Shown here: in pieces, positions 9,310 to 18,774 of the stretch
Numbering within the stretch: position 1 is the first letter of the stretch
Layout: each line of letters starts with the position of its first letter
DNA from: Flavobacteriales bacterium
Lineage (GTDB): Bacteria > Bacteroidota > Bacteroidia > Flavobacteriales_F > PHOS-HE28
Direction of reading: 5' to 3'
DNA length: 27,096 nt
NCBI GenBank assembly: GCA_020635695.1
Contig: JACJZH010000018.1
Coordinates: 1-27,096, forward strand
Notes under the pieces: model-generated
Seen by the model: the letters and a program-made list of their open reading frames with translations, nothing else
The model's database searches: none
Told to the model about the DNA's origin: nothing
Position numbers and translations under genes: made by a program

Positions 9310-10445
9310 AGCCGTTCGATGGCGGCATCCAAGGTAGCGTCCTCCTTGGCGAAGCAGAAGCGGACGAGCCGCTGGCCTTCCGGAGGGTCCTGGTAAAAGG
9401 GCGAGAGTGGAATGGCGGCCACCCCATGCTCCCGGGCCAACCATTCGCAGAACTCGCGGTCCGGAACATTCCGGATGGCCCCGTAGTCGGCCACCTGGAA
9501 ATAGCTGCCCTCGCAGGCGATCGGCCGGAACCGGGTGCGGGCCAGTCCGGCCTGGAAGCGGTCGCGCTTGGCCTGGTACATCGGGGACACCGTCTCGTAG
9601 TGCGCAGGGTCCTTCAGGTAGCCGGCAAGCGCATGCTGCATGGGGGTGTTCACACTGAACACGTTGAACTGGTGCACCTTGCGGAACTCCGCCATCAGGG
9701 CTTCCGGGGCCAGTACATAGCCCATCTTCCAGCCGGTGGCGTGGAACACCTTGCCGAAGCTGAACACCACGAATGCCCGCGACCGCAGGGCCTCGTAACG
9801 CATGGCCGAGGCATGGGGCTCCCCATCGAACACGATGTGCTCGTACACCTCATCGCTGAGCAGCAGGATGTCCGTGCCCTCGACCAGGTCGGCAATGGCC
9901 AGCATGTCGGCCTCCCGCAGGATGGTCCCGGCCGGATTGTGCGGGGTGTTGATCACCAGCAGCCGCGTGCGTGGGGTGATGGCCTTGCGAACGGCCTCCG
10001 CATCGAAGCGCATGTCACCCGCCAGCCGCACGTGCACCGGCACTCCCCCGAAGAGCTGCACCGCAGGAGCGTAGCAGTCGTAGGCCGGGTCCACGATGAT
10101 CACCTCGTCGCCGGCATGTACCACGGCGGCGATGGCCGTGAAGATGGCCTGGGTGCCACCGGCCGTGACGGTGATCTCCGTGGCTGGATCGTACTTCACT
10201 TGGTAAAGCCGTTCCACCTTGTCGGCCAGCGCCTGCAGCAGGGCGGGCAGCCCCGGCATGGGCGCGTACTGGTTGTGTCCGGCACGCATGGCGGCATGCA
10301 CACGGTCCGCCAGCTCGGGGTCGATCGGAAAATCCGGGAAGCCCTGCCCGAGGTTGATGGCGCCGACCTCGTTGGCCAGGCGGCTCATCACCGCGAAGAT
10401 GGTGGTGCCGACGTGGGGAAGCTTGGAAGCCAAGTGCTGCGACAT
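9297..10445 (-). CDS. ybdL: Methionine/glutamine-type PLP aminotransferase (YbdL-like)
   Basis: This 382-residue protein is a fold-type I class I/II aminotransferase of the length usual for the YbdL family. Visible landmarks are INLGQGFPDFP near residue 30, the NTPHNPAGT stretch with Asn170, SDEVYEH with Asp198 and Tyr201 for PLP, and the Schiff-base lysine Lys232 in SFGKVFHATGWKMGY. The family transfers amino groups from methionine, glutamine or aromatic amino acids to 2-oxo-acids. If glutamine is the donor, the product is 2-oxoglutaramate, the substrate of the omega-amidase that overlaps its 3' end. It lies 13 bp downstream of sdhB, so it is probably co-transcribed with complex II. Exact amino-donor preference cannot be read from the sequence. 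Confidence 0.88.
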   Translation of the reverse strand: MSQHLASKLPHVGTTIFAVMSRLANEVGAINLGQGFPDFPIDPELADRVHAAMRAGHNQYAPMPGLPALLQALADKVERLYQVKYDPATEITVTAGGTQAIFTAIAAVVHAGDEVIIVDPAYDCYAPAVQLFGGVPVHVRLAGDMRFDAEAVRKAITPRTRLLVINTPHNPAGTILREADMLAIADLVEGTDILLLSDEVYEHIVFDGEPHASAMRYEALRSRAFVVFSFGKVFHATGWKMGYVLAPEALMAEFRKVHQFNVFSVNTPMQHALAGYLKDPAHYETVSPMYQAKRDRFQAGLARTRFRPIACEGSYFQVADYGAIRNVPDREFCEWLAREHGVAAIPLSPFYQDPPEGQRLVRFCFAKEDATLDAAIERLCAI

Positions 10446-10458
10446 CGGTCAGCAGCGA

Positions 10459-11208
10459 TCACTCCTTCGTCACGCTCGCCGCCAGGTACTCGCGGTTCAT
10501 GCGGGCGATGTGCTCCAGGCTGATCTCCTTGGGGCATTCGATCTCGCAGGCCCCGGTGTTGCTGCAATTGCCGAACCCCTCCTTGTCCATCTGCTCCACC
10601 ATGTTCAGCACGCGGTGCTTCGCCTCGGGCCGGCCCTGGGGCAGCAGGGCGAACTGGCTCACCTTGGCGGCCACGAACAGCATGGCGCTGCCGTTGGTAC
10701 AGGTGGCCACGCAGGCGCCGCAGCCGATGCAGGTGGCGGCGTCGAAGGCCTCGTCGGCATCATCCTTGGGGATCGGGGTGGCGTTGCCGTCCACCAGGTT
10801 GCCGCTGGTGTTCACGCTGATGAAGCCACCCGCGGCCTGGATGCGGTCGAAGGCGCTGCGGTCCACCACCAGGTCCTTGATCACGGGGAAGGCCGCCGAA
10901 CGCCAGGGCTCGATGTGGATGGTGTCCCCGTCCTTGAAGCGACGCATGTGCAGCTGGCAGGTGGTGATGCCGCGGCCCGGGCCGTGCGCCTGGCCATTGA
11001 TGAACATGCTGCAGCTGCCACAGATGCCCTCGCGGCAGTCGTGGTCGAAGGCGACGGGGTCCTTGCCCTCGCGTACGAGCTTCAGGTTTAGCACGTCGAT
11101 CATCTCCAGGAAGCTCATGTCCTCCTCGATGCCATCGATCGGGTAGGTCTCCATGCGCCCCTTGTCGTTGGGGCCGCTCTGTCGCCAGATCTTGAGTGTC
11201 AGCTTCAT
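10459..11208 (-). CDS. sdhB: Succinate dehydrogenase/fumarate reductase iron-sulfur subunit
   Basis: The 249-residue protein carries all three cluster motifs. The [2Fe-2S] ligands are Cys58, Cys63, Cys66 (CREGICGSCSM) and Cys84. The [4Fe-4S] ligands are Cys160, 163 and 166 (CIGCGACVATC). The [3Fe-4S] site uses Cys215, 221 and 225 (CSNTGACEIECP), with Cys170 and Cys225 shared in the usual pattern. It passes electrons from the flavin of SdhA to the heme/quinone site of SdhC at the inner membrane. It is separated from sdhA by a methyltransferase gene, and starts 9 bp after that gene ends, so it still appears to be in the same transcript. Confidence 0.97.
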   Translation of the reverse strand: MKLTLKIWRQSGPNDKGRMETYPIDGIEEDMSFLEMIDVLNLKLVREGKDPVAFDHDCREGICGSCSMFINGQAHGPGRGITTCQLHMRRFKDGDTIHIEPWRSAAFPVIKDLVVDRSAFDRIQAAGGFISVNTSGNLVDGNATPIPKDDADEAFDAATCIGCGACVATCTNGSAMLFVAAKVSQFALLPQGRPEAKHRVLNMVEQMDKEGFGNCSNTGACEIECPKEISLEHIARMNREYLAASVTKE

Positions 11209-11217
11209 GGTCGTTCG

Positions 11218-11969
11218 TTAGGCGGCCAGCTCCCGGCCGTTCACAGCATGTTTGCGCCACACGGAGAAGTGCTCCAGGGCGTTCTCCCGGCCCACGCTCC
11301 GGTGGAGCAGGTCCGCGTTCACCCCCAGGTGGGCCATGGCCCGTTGGAGGAAATCCTCGAAGGCGTCCGAATCCCAGACGTGCGCATGCTCCCGGCGCCT
11401 GCGCATGTCCGTCAGCGCCCGGTCCAGCGCGGCGGAGCCCTCCCGCATCACCTGCGGATGCACGGCCGCGATCAGGTCGATGTACTGCTCATCGCTCACC
11501 GTGGTGACCTCCCGCCGATGCTGGTCGAGCAGCTGGCCGAAGGGGGTGTTCCCCCGCCGCCGGTCGAAGGTGTAGTGCCGATCAGGGGCCGCGATCACCG
11601 CCGCACCGCCAGGCTTCAGCACCCGGAACACCTCGCCCAACACCCGGATGGGATCGGCGACATGTTCGATGACGTGCGAAAGCACGACGAAATCGTAGTG
11701 GTCGTCCTGGAGTCCCTCCAGACCCTGACGGTCAAGGTCGCGCAGGTGGGTGGGCTCCACCAGCCGCTCCGCCTCGATCTCCGGGAACAGCCGGGCGGCC
11801 TCCTCCCGGGAAATGGCGTCCACGTACTCCACCGTGCACGCCACCGGCAGGGGCGCCGGTTCGTGCAAGGCACCGACCTCCAGTCCATGACCGCTCAGCA
11901 AGGCCCAACCCGGCTCGCGCAGGGCGAGGTAGGCAGGCCGTTCGGCGGTCATGGTGGCTGCGGTGGTCA

Positions 11970-11970
<1 letters not shown>
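11218..11970 (-). CDS. Class I SAM-dependent methyltransferase inside the sdh operon
   Basis: This 250-residue protein starts at the ATG whose first base is the last base of the sdhA stop codon (TGATG), which argues for this start over the ATG at 11952. A Rossmann methyltransferase is indicated by the motif-I-like LEVGALHEP at residues 30-38 (not the canonical G.G.G), YDFVVLSHVIEHVADP at 92-107 and RVLKPGGAAVIAAPD at 116-130. The C-terminal half is helical and charged, with no recognised substrate domain. The substrate is unknown; relatives with this motif I often sit near glycan or lipid modification genes. It lies between sdhA and sdhB, coupled to the first and 9 bp from the second. A role in modifying complex II or a quinone is possible but unsupported beyond position. 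Confidence 0.85.
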
Positions 11971-13973
<2,003 letters not shown>

Positions 13974-13980
13974 CTTCCGG

Positions 13981-14658
13981 TCAGGCGTTGAAGAAGAACA
14001 TCCACACGGGGATCAGGGCGAAGAGCACGGGCACCACCACGGCGAAGAACACGCCCACGTTCTTCACCAGGGGCATGTAGCGCGGGTGGTTGAGCCCCAG
14101 CGACTGGAACGCGCTCTGGAAGCCGTGCATCAGGTGGAAGGCGAGCACGCCCATCATCACCACGTACAGCCCCACGTACCAGGCCTTCCCGAAGGCGGCC
14201 TCCACCACGGCGAACAGGTCCTTGTTCCCGTCGGCATCCACCCCGATGGCGCCCCAATGCATCTCGTACCAGAAGCTGCGCATGTGGATGATGAGGAACA
14301 CCAGCACCAACGTGCCCAGGAGGGCCATCCGGCGGCTGTACCAAGTGCTGTTGGCCCCGGCCTTCTCGTAGGCGTAGCGCACCGGACGGGCCTTCCGGTT
14401 CTGGGTGGCCAGCAACAGACCGTCGAAGGCGTGGAACAGGATGCTGAAGTACAGCAGGTAGCTCACCGCCTTCACCAGGGGGAAGGTGGTCATGAACTTC
14501 GCGTAGGCGTTGAACTTCAGCCGGCCCTCCGGGCTCATGTCCAGCAACTGGAGGTTGCCGGCCAGGTGGGCGATCAGGAAGACGCAAAGGAAAAGGCCCG
14601 TCAGGGCCATCCAGTACTTCTTCGCGAGGGAGGAACCGAGGAGTGCGGATCGTGCCAT
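13981..14658 (-). CDS. sdhC: Succinate dehydrogenase cytochrome b subunit (type B, b558 family)
   Basis: The start at 14658 gives 225 residues beginning MARSALLGSSLAKKYWMALTG, which fits the family; an ATG at 14691 is nearly at the expected transcription start and is less likely. Five hydrophobic helices can be seen, at roughly residues 17-35, 58-83, 111-128, 158-180 and 196-223. Histidines 31, 76, 125, 175 and 178 lie in or next to them and are candidates for the two heme axial ligand pairs. This matches the single-subunit diheme anchor that reduces menaquinone in Bacteroidota and Bacillus-type complexes, and explains the lack of sdhD. It is the first gene of the operon and has a clear promoter. 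Confidence 0.95.
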   Translation of the reverse strand: MARSALLGSSLAKKYWMALTGLFLCVFLIAHLAGNLQLLDMSPEGRLKFNAYAKFMTTFPLVKAVSYLLYFSILFHAFDGLLLATQNRKARPVRYAYEKAGANSTWYSRRMALLGTLVLVFLIIHMRSFWYEMHWGAIGVDADGNKDLFAVVEAAFGKAWYVGLYVVMMGVLAFHLMHGFQSAFQSLGLNHPRYMPLVKNVGVFFAVVVPVLFALIPVWMFFFNA

Positions 14659-14699
14659 GGGTGGGGAACGCCGCGCACCACGCGCGGTCATGTGGGCAA

Positions 14700-14730
14700 C
14701 AAAAGTAACCGACGCCCGGTTCGGGGCAAA
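14700..14730 (-). promoter_or_regulatory. Bacteroidota-type promoter for the sdh operon
   Basis: Read on the minus strand there is TTTG (14730-14727), 19 bases, then TACTTTTG (14707-14700). Both boxes and the spacing match the known Bacteroidota consensus (TTTG, 19-21 bp, TAnnTTTG). Transcription would start near 14694, leaving a leader of about 36 bases before the sdhC start at 14658. Confidence 0.8.
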
Positions 14731-14763
14731 CGCAAGCATCCGGGCGGGGGCGTGTTGGCGTCC

Positions 14764-14771
14764 TACCTTAG
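14764..14771 (+). promoter_or_regulatory. Possible -7 box for the aminopeptidase P gene
   Basis: TACCTTAG resembles TAnnTTTG and lies only four bases before the ATG at 14776, so the transcript would be leaderless or nearly so. No convincing TTTG is present about 19 bp upstream, so this rests on the -7 box alone. Confidence 0.4.
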
Positions 14772-14775
14772 CACC

Positions 14776-16086
14776 ATGCGATACACGCCGCTCTCCGCAA
14801 GCACCTACATCGAGCACCGGGCCCGTTTCCGCAGGCACCTGGACAAGGGCGGTCTGGCCCTGTTCCACAGCAACGACATCATGCCCACCAGTGCCGATGG
14901 CACCATGCCCTTCAAGCAGGCTACGGACATCCTGTACCTGTGTGGCATCGACCAGGAGGAGACGATCCTCCTGCTGTTCCCCGATGCGCTGGACCCGAAG
15001 GACCGCGAGATCCTGTTCGTGCGGGAGACCAGCCCGGAGATCGCCATCTGGGAGGGCCACAAGTTCAGCCAGGAGGAGGCGCGGGAACTCAGCGGCATCG
15101 CCAACGTGCAGTGGACCAGCGCCTACGAGGCCACGCTGAAGCGGCTGGTGCCCCAGGCGGCCATGCTGTACCTGAACAGCAACGAGCACCTGCGCCAGAG
15201 CAACGAGGTGGAGACCCGCACCGACCGCATGAACGCGGCCGTGCGCCGGCAGTTCCCCCTGCATGAAGTACGTCGAAGCGCCCCAATCATGCACCGGGTG
15301 CGCAGTCGGAAGACCGCCGAGGAGGTGGAGCAGATGCGCCGCGCCATCGCCATCACCGGCAAGGCCTTCGAGCGGGTGTGCCGCTTCCTGAAGCCCGGAG
15401 TGATGGAGTATGCCGTGGAGGCCGAGATCACCCATGAGTTCATCCGGAACGGCTCCCGAGGGCATGCCTATACGCCCATCATCGCGAGCGGCTTCAGTGC
15501 CTGCGTGCTTCATTACATCGACAACGACCAGGCCTGCAAGGACGGTGACGTGATCCTGATGGACTTCGGCTGCGAATACGGGGGCTACGCAAGCGACATG
15601 ACCCGCTGCCTGCCGGTGAACGGCCGCTTCACGGACCGCCAGCGCGCCGTGTACAACGCCGTGCTCCGCGTGAAGAACGAGGCCACCAAACTGCTGCGCC
15701 CCGGCACCATGCTCGCCGACTACCACAAGGAGGTGGGCAAACTGATGGAGAGCGAACTGATCGGCCTGGGCCTGCTGGACAAGCACGATGTGGCCAAGCA
15801 GGACCCCGAACGGCCGCTGTACAAGAAGTACTTCATGCATGGCACCAGCCATTTCATCGGACTGGACGTGCACGACGTGGGTCTGTGGACCGAGCCGATC
15901 GACGAAGGCATGGTGTTCACCGTGGAACCGGGCATCTACATCCGGGAGGAGAACCTGGGCATCCGCCTGGAGAATGATGTGCTGGTGACCAAGGACGGCC
16001 AGGACGATCTGTTCAAGGACATCCCGGTGGAGGCCGAGGCCGTGGAGGAACTGATGGCCGCCGTGCGGAAGGAGGTCGAGGCCTGA
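14776..16086 (+). CDS. pepP: Aminopeptidase P family metallopeptidase (M24B)
   Basis: The ATG at 14776 gives 436 residues, the usual size. The N-terminal ~165 residues form the aminopeptidase P N-terminal domain (AMP_N-like), and the pita-bread M24 catalytic domain follows from about residue 180. The five expected dimetal ligands are present: Asp263 and Asp274 (VILMDFGCEYGGYASDMTR), His359 (MHGTSHFIGLDVHD), Glu384 (FTVEPGIYI) and Glu399 (IRLEND). The enzyme removes an N-terminal residue in front of proline, in the cytoplasm, using Mn or a similar metal. It is transcribed away from the sdh operon; the shared upstream region is 117 bp. Confidence 0.94.
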   Translation: MRYTPLSASTYIEHRARFRRHLDKGGLALFHSNDIMPTSADGTMPFKQATDILYLCGIDQEETILLLFPDALDPKDREILFVRETSPEIAIWEGHKFSQEEARELSGIANVQWTSAYEATLKRLVPQAAMLYLNSNEHLRQSNEVETRTDRMNAAVRRQFPLHEVRRSAPIMHRVRSRKTAEEVEQMRRAIAITGKAFERVCRFLKPGVMEYAVEAEITHEFIRNGSRGHAYTPIIASGFSACVLHYIDNDQACKDGDVILMDFGCEYGGYASDMTRCLPVNGRFTDRQRAVYNAVLRVKNEATKLLRPGTMLADYHKEVGKLMESELIGLGLLDKHDVAKQDPERPLYKKYFMHGTSHFIGLDVHDVGLWTEPIDEGMVFTVEPGIYIREENLGIRLENDVLVTKDGQDDLFKDIPVEAEAVEELMAAVRKEVEA

Positions 16087-16102
16087 CCGCCCTGTCCTGA
16101 CA

Positions 16103-16138
16103 CAACGAGCCCGGACCAGTCGTGGTCCGGGCTCGTTG
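16103..16138. terminator. Strong hairpin, probable bidirectional terminator
   Basis: A perfect 16-bp stem (caacgagcccggacca pairing with its complement) closes a GTCG loop, 16 bp after the pepP stop and 17 bp before the end of the convergent T9SS gene. There is no T-tract on either side, so it is not a textbook intrinsic terminator, but its place between two gene ends fits that job on both strands. Confidence 0.75.
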
Positions 16139-16155
16139 CATGGTGCGCGTTCCGT

Positions 16156-17964
16156 CTAGCGCCGGACGAAGCGGGCCCGGGCCAGTCCCCGATCCGTGCG
16201 CAGGAGCAGCACATAGTGCCCCTGGGCCAGGGAAGAGACGTCCAGGCCCCCTGAAGGATCCACCATGCCGCGCTGGATGACGGTCCTTCCCGCGGCGTCA
16301 TGCACCAGCAGTTCCTGGATCCGTGTATCAGCCGGTACGGTCAGGAACAGCTGCGCTTCCGTCGGATTGGGCCAGACCGCCAACTCACTCATCGCTGGCA
16401 TGGCACCCAGGCCGAGGGAGAAGTCCGACACGCACCAGGGATCCTCCTCGAAACCGTCCGAACGAAGCTCCAGTTCGAAGAACGCCTGCACGCTGTCCAC
16501 GCGTTGCTGCAATGCTGCCACGCTGGCCTGGGGACCGCCTGAGGAAGCCCGGGCGAAGACAAAGGCATGGTGCAGTTGTCCATGCCAGCCGGGCACCATG
16601 TCGTAGGGCCCTTGGGAGGTCAGGATCCGGCGGTCGCCCGGCTGGTTCACGGCACTGGCCTCGCTCCAGGGAGCTTGTGCCACGCCGTTCGTTCCCGCAC
16701 CGAAGGGGTCGCTCGCGTCGGGATAGATGAACAGAGACGGGGTGTTCGGGTCGGCACCTGAGCTGGAGATATGTCCCGTGCCTCCGTAAAGCTGGGACGT
16801 CCCGTCGTTGAAGTGCCCTTCCAACTGGTAGTGGTACTGGGCTGCCGTGGTCGGCTCACCCGTGGGTCCGAACCCGTTCCCGAACGCCCGTGTCACGCTC
16901 AAGCCTGAGCGCTCGTTGTCCACCAGCCCATCGCCGAAACCGTAGCCATTGAAGGCCGGCATGTTGTTGTCAGCCGGCTCATCCGCACCCGTTGCCGGCA
17001 ACAGCCCTCCGCTCAGTTGCACAATGCCGAACGCGGGCGGCTGACCGCCATACCCTGGTGTGAAGCCGTCCTCGTCGTTGGCATCGCCGTTGAGCACATA
17101 GACCAGGTTGCGGGCCACATCCGTGCCCACGAAGTCGTCCATGCCGTTGCCCAGGTCCAGGTCGGAGTAAAGGCCGATCCGCATGTCCGAATACGGGGTC
17201 GAGCTCCGATTGATGACCCGGTAGTGCAGGAACAGGGTCTGCTGCAGCGCTGCCGATCCGGAACCGAACGCGTAGGCCATGCCATGGACCTCCACCCCCA
17301 GCGGCAGACCACTGGTCAGCGCGTGGGCCTTGGCATCGTTGAAGATGAAGTACAGGGCCCGATCACCGGCGATGCAGGGATGATCACCGTTCGCCGGATC
17401 GTAGTACCCGTCGCCATCGTAGTCGATGAACGGGGCCAGGTACATCGCCTGTCCGATGGTGACATCGCCCATGGCCGGCCAGTCCAGGAACACGGAGGGG
17501 ATCGTGTATCCTCCTGGATAGAGGACAGACTCATCACAATTCGGGTCGTTCAGGCAATCGAAGTAGGCGCGATGGGCGAGGATGTCCGCCCGATCCACCA
17601 CCCACACCTGGTCGTAGTTCTGGGACTCCAGCGCGGTGATCCCCGCCAGACTGTCAAGCGGACCCGGCCAGTAGTCCCCGTCCACGATGCCTTCGAACCT
17701 GGCAGCTGCCACATGGAGCTGGTTGTCCGGGGAGAGCCCCCCCATCCACAGGCCGGCGGAGTACAGGGCGTGTATCCCCTGTCCGGCAGGCACCTCGAAC
17801 CGGGGATCGCCCAGGCCCAGGTCGGCCCCGATCAGGCCGTGGGAATGAAAGCGGGCCTTGATGTCATTGATGTCCAGCTCGGCGTAAGCCTGTGCAGCGA
17901 GCTGTCCGGAAAAAGCGATGGTACTGGTCGTGATCAGGAGTATCCGTTCGAGCATTCGTTCCAT
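16156..17964 (-). CDS. Secreted protein with T9SS type-A sorting domain, function unknown
   Basis: The start at 17964 gives 602 residues with a signal peptide (MERMLERILLITTSTIAFSG, cleavage near LAAQA). The longer open frame to 18042 adds only basic, non-hydrophobic residues. The mature start (ELDINDIKARFHSHG, FEVPAGQGIHALYSAGLWMGG) is a pattern I recognise from many Bacteroidota T9SS cargo proteins of unknown function. DYDGDGYYDPANGDHP is a Ca-binding-like acidic loop. The last ~75 residues are a type-A sorting domain (LAVWPNPTEAQLFL, SLAQGHYVLLL, ARFVRR at the end). It should cross the outer membrane by T9SS and be anchored or released after removal of the tail. No enzyme motif was found. 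It lies convergent to pepP. Confidence 0.88.
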   Translation of the reverse strand: MERMLERILLITTSTIAFSGQLAAQAYAELDINDIKARFHSHGLIGADLGLGDPRFEVPAGQGIHALYSAGLWMGGLSPDNQLHVAAARFEGIVDGDYWPGPLDSLAGITALESQNYDQVWVVDRADILAHRAYFDCLNDPNCDESVLYPGGYTIPSVFLDWPAMGDVTIGQAMYLAPFIDYDGDGYYDPANGDHPCIAGDRALYFIFNDAKAHALTSGLPLGVEVHGMAYAFGSGSAALQQTLFLHYRVINRSSTPYSDMRIGLYSDLDLGNGMDDFVGTDVARNLVYVLNGDANDEDGFTPGYGGQPPAFGIVQLSGGLLPATGADEPADNNMPAFNGYGFGDGLVDNERSGLSVTRAFGNGFGPTGEPTTAAQYHYQLEGHFNDGTSQLYGGTGHISSSGADPNTPSLFIYPDASDPFGAGTNGVAQAPWSEASAVNQPGDRRILTSQGPYDMVPGWHGQLHHAFVFARASSGGPQASVAALQQRVDSVQAFFELELRSDGFEEDPWCVSDFSLGLGAMPAMSELAVWPNPTEAQLFLTVPADTRIQELLVHDAAGRTVIQRGMVDPSGGLDVSSLAQGHYVLLLRTDRGLARARFVRR

Positions 17965-17974
17965 GGTTGGTGAT

Positions 17975-18011
17975 CGTTCAGTGACGCGCTGGATCCAGCG
18001 TGACCTGAACG
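17975..18011. repeat. Imperfect 37-bp inverted repeat upstream of the type-A T9SS gene
   Basis: A perfect 14-bp palindrome, CGCTGGATCCAGCG (17987-18000), is flanked by CGTTCAG on the left and its complement CTGAACG on the right. It lies 11-47 bp upstream of the start codon at 17964. A weak -7-like TACGTTCA (18013-18006, minus strand) overlaps its outer arm, so it may be an operator or an RNA structure; which one cannot be told. Confidence 0.5.
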
Positions 18012-18084
18012 TACGGATGCCCGTCGCTCCCGCAACGCGCATAGCGGGGAGCGGTCGTTCCGGAAAAGAGAACGGTCGGTAGGA

Positions 18085-18243
18085 CTAACGCACCTCGAAC
18101 ACCACCTCCACGTCCACCTCCAGGGTGGTGTCGCTCACGGTGGTGTGGTACACGCGCCCCAGTTCATCGCGGTCCAGGACGTTGCCAGCGATGGAAAGCG
18201 CCCGATAGACGGGAACAATGGGTTCTGACGTGGTGGTGTGCAT
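18085..18243 (-). CDS. Small hypothetical protein, 52 aa
   Basis: An ATG at 18243 shares its A with the TGA of the 87-aa gene (TGATG) and opens a 52-residue frame (MHTTTSEPIVPVYRALSIAG...) ending in TAG at 18087-18085. Third codon positions are mostly G or C as in neighbouring genes. The second half is rich in alternating Val and acidic residues (EVDVEVVFEVR), suggesting beta strands. It has no signal peptide, Cys or known motif. I do not recognise it. The overlap implies it is translated together with the upstream gene. Confidence 0.6.
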   Translation of the reverse strand: MHTTTSEPIVPVYRALSIAGNVLDRDELGRVYHTTVSDTTLEVDVEVVFEVR

Positions 18244-18506
18244 CAGCTGGCGCGTCGCAGGTGGATGGGGAGCTCGGTGGAGGAATCGCCGTCAAGCACC
18301 ATGAGCACGTAGTCGCCGCCTTGCAGGTCGGTGATGCGCACGCGCGTCACCGGACCGCTGACATCCCCGGTCTTGACGATCCTGCCCTCCGGGTCGAGGA
18401 TGTCATAGAGGGCATCCTCGTGTGCCGGGTCGTAATCGAACATCAACAGCTTCTCCAGCTGGTCGATGCGGATGCGGATCTCGTGCGGGCGATGGGTCTG
18501 GTCCAT
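18243..18506 (-). CDS. Small hypothetical protein, 87 aa, sorting-domain-like beta pattern
   Basis: The protein begins MDQTHRPHEIRIRIDQLEKL and has no signal peptide or membrane segment. Residues ~38-87 (ILDPEGRIVKTGDVSG, ITDLQGGDYVLMVLDGD, LPIHLRR) follow the strand-turn-strand pattern of T9SS type-A C-terminal domains, including a (D/S)L..G.Y.L core and a basic end. In those domains this unit closes a large secreted protein; here it stands alone and would be cytoplasmic. The resemblance is from pattern reading only and could be convergent. Codon third positions are strongly G/C, so the gene is likely real. It overlaps the 52-aa gene downstream. Confidence 0.72.
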   Translation of the reverse strand: MDQTHRPHEIRIRIDQLEKLLMFDYDPAHEDALYDILDPEGRIVKTGDVSGPVTRVRITDLQGGDYVLMVLDGDSSTELPIHLRRAS

Positions 18507-18569
18507 GTGCCGAAGCCGAACGGTCCGTTGTACGGCACGTCCGGCTCCGGGGTTGCGCGGGAATGGGGA

Positions 18570-18638
18570 TCAGCAGCCCAGATCGTTGAAGATCCACAGG
18601 CCGTCCTCGCGCTGCTGGAGGTGTTGAAGGATGTTCAT
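18570..18638 (-). CDS. Possible 22-aa ORF heading the small-ORF cluster
   Basis: A frame starting MNILQHLQQREDGLWIF ends at TGA after 22 residues. It lies about 30 bases after a plausible -7 box. The DGLWIFND stretch is reminiscent of the start of small Bacteroidota proteins with a W.FDD motif, which are longer, so this could be a truncated or frameshifted remnant. A plus-one shift near 18574 would continue into a G/C-third-position frame (ADPHSRATPEPDVPYNG). Real peptide, leader peptide or remnant cannot be decided. Confidence 0.35.
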   Translation of the reverse strand: MNILQHLQQREDGLWIFNDLGC

Positions 18639-18667
18639 GGCAACAAGGGGTATTCGTTCTCGCAACC

Positions 18668-18698
18668 CCAAACTACCTGCTCGACGTGCCCGGTGAAA
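18668..18698 (-). promoter_or_regulatory. Possible promoter of the small-ORF cluster
   Basis: On the minus strand TTTC (18698-18695) is followed after 19 bases by TAGTTTGG (18675-18668). The spacing is ideal and each box has one mismatch to the Bacteroidota consensus. Transcription would start about 20-25 bases before the ATG at 18638. Confidence 0.45.
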
Positions 18699-18760
18699 GG
18701 CCCGCACGAGCAACGGCAACGCGCGGGGCAGGAACGGCCGGATGGCTGCCTTCGCCTCCC

Positions 18761-18768
18761 TACTTTCG
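18761..18768 (+). promoter_or_regulatory. Possible -7 box for the first LytTR regulator
   Basis: TACTTTCG ends six bases before the ATG at 18775, so the message would have a leader of a few bases at most. No clear TTTG lies 19-21 bp upstream. Confidence 0.35.
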
Positions 18769-18774
18769 TCCGGC

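Noticed and set aside
14659..15873. Upstream extension of the sdhC frame to 15873
   Set aside because: The extension is antisense to aminopeptidase P and lies upstream of the sdhC promoter; the family start fits 14658.
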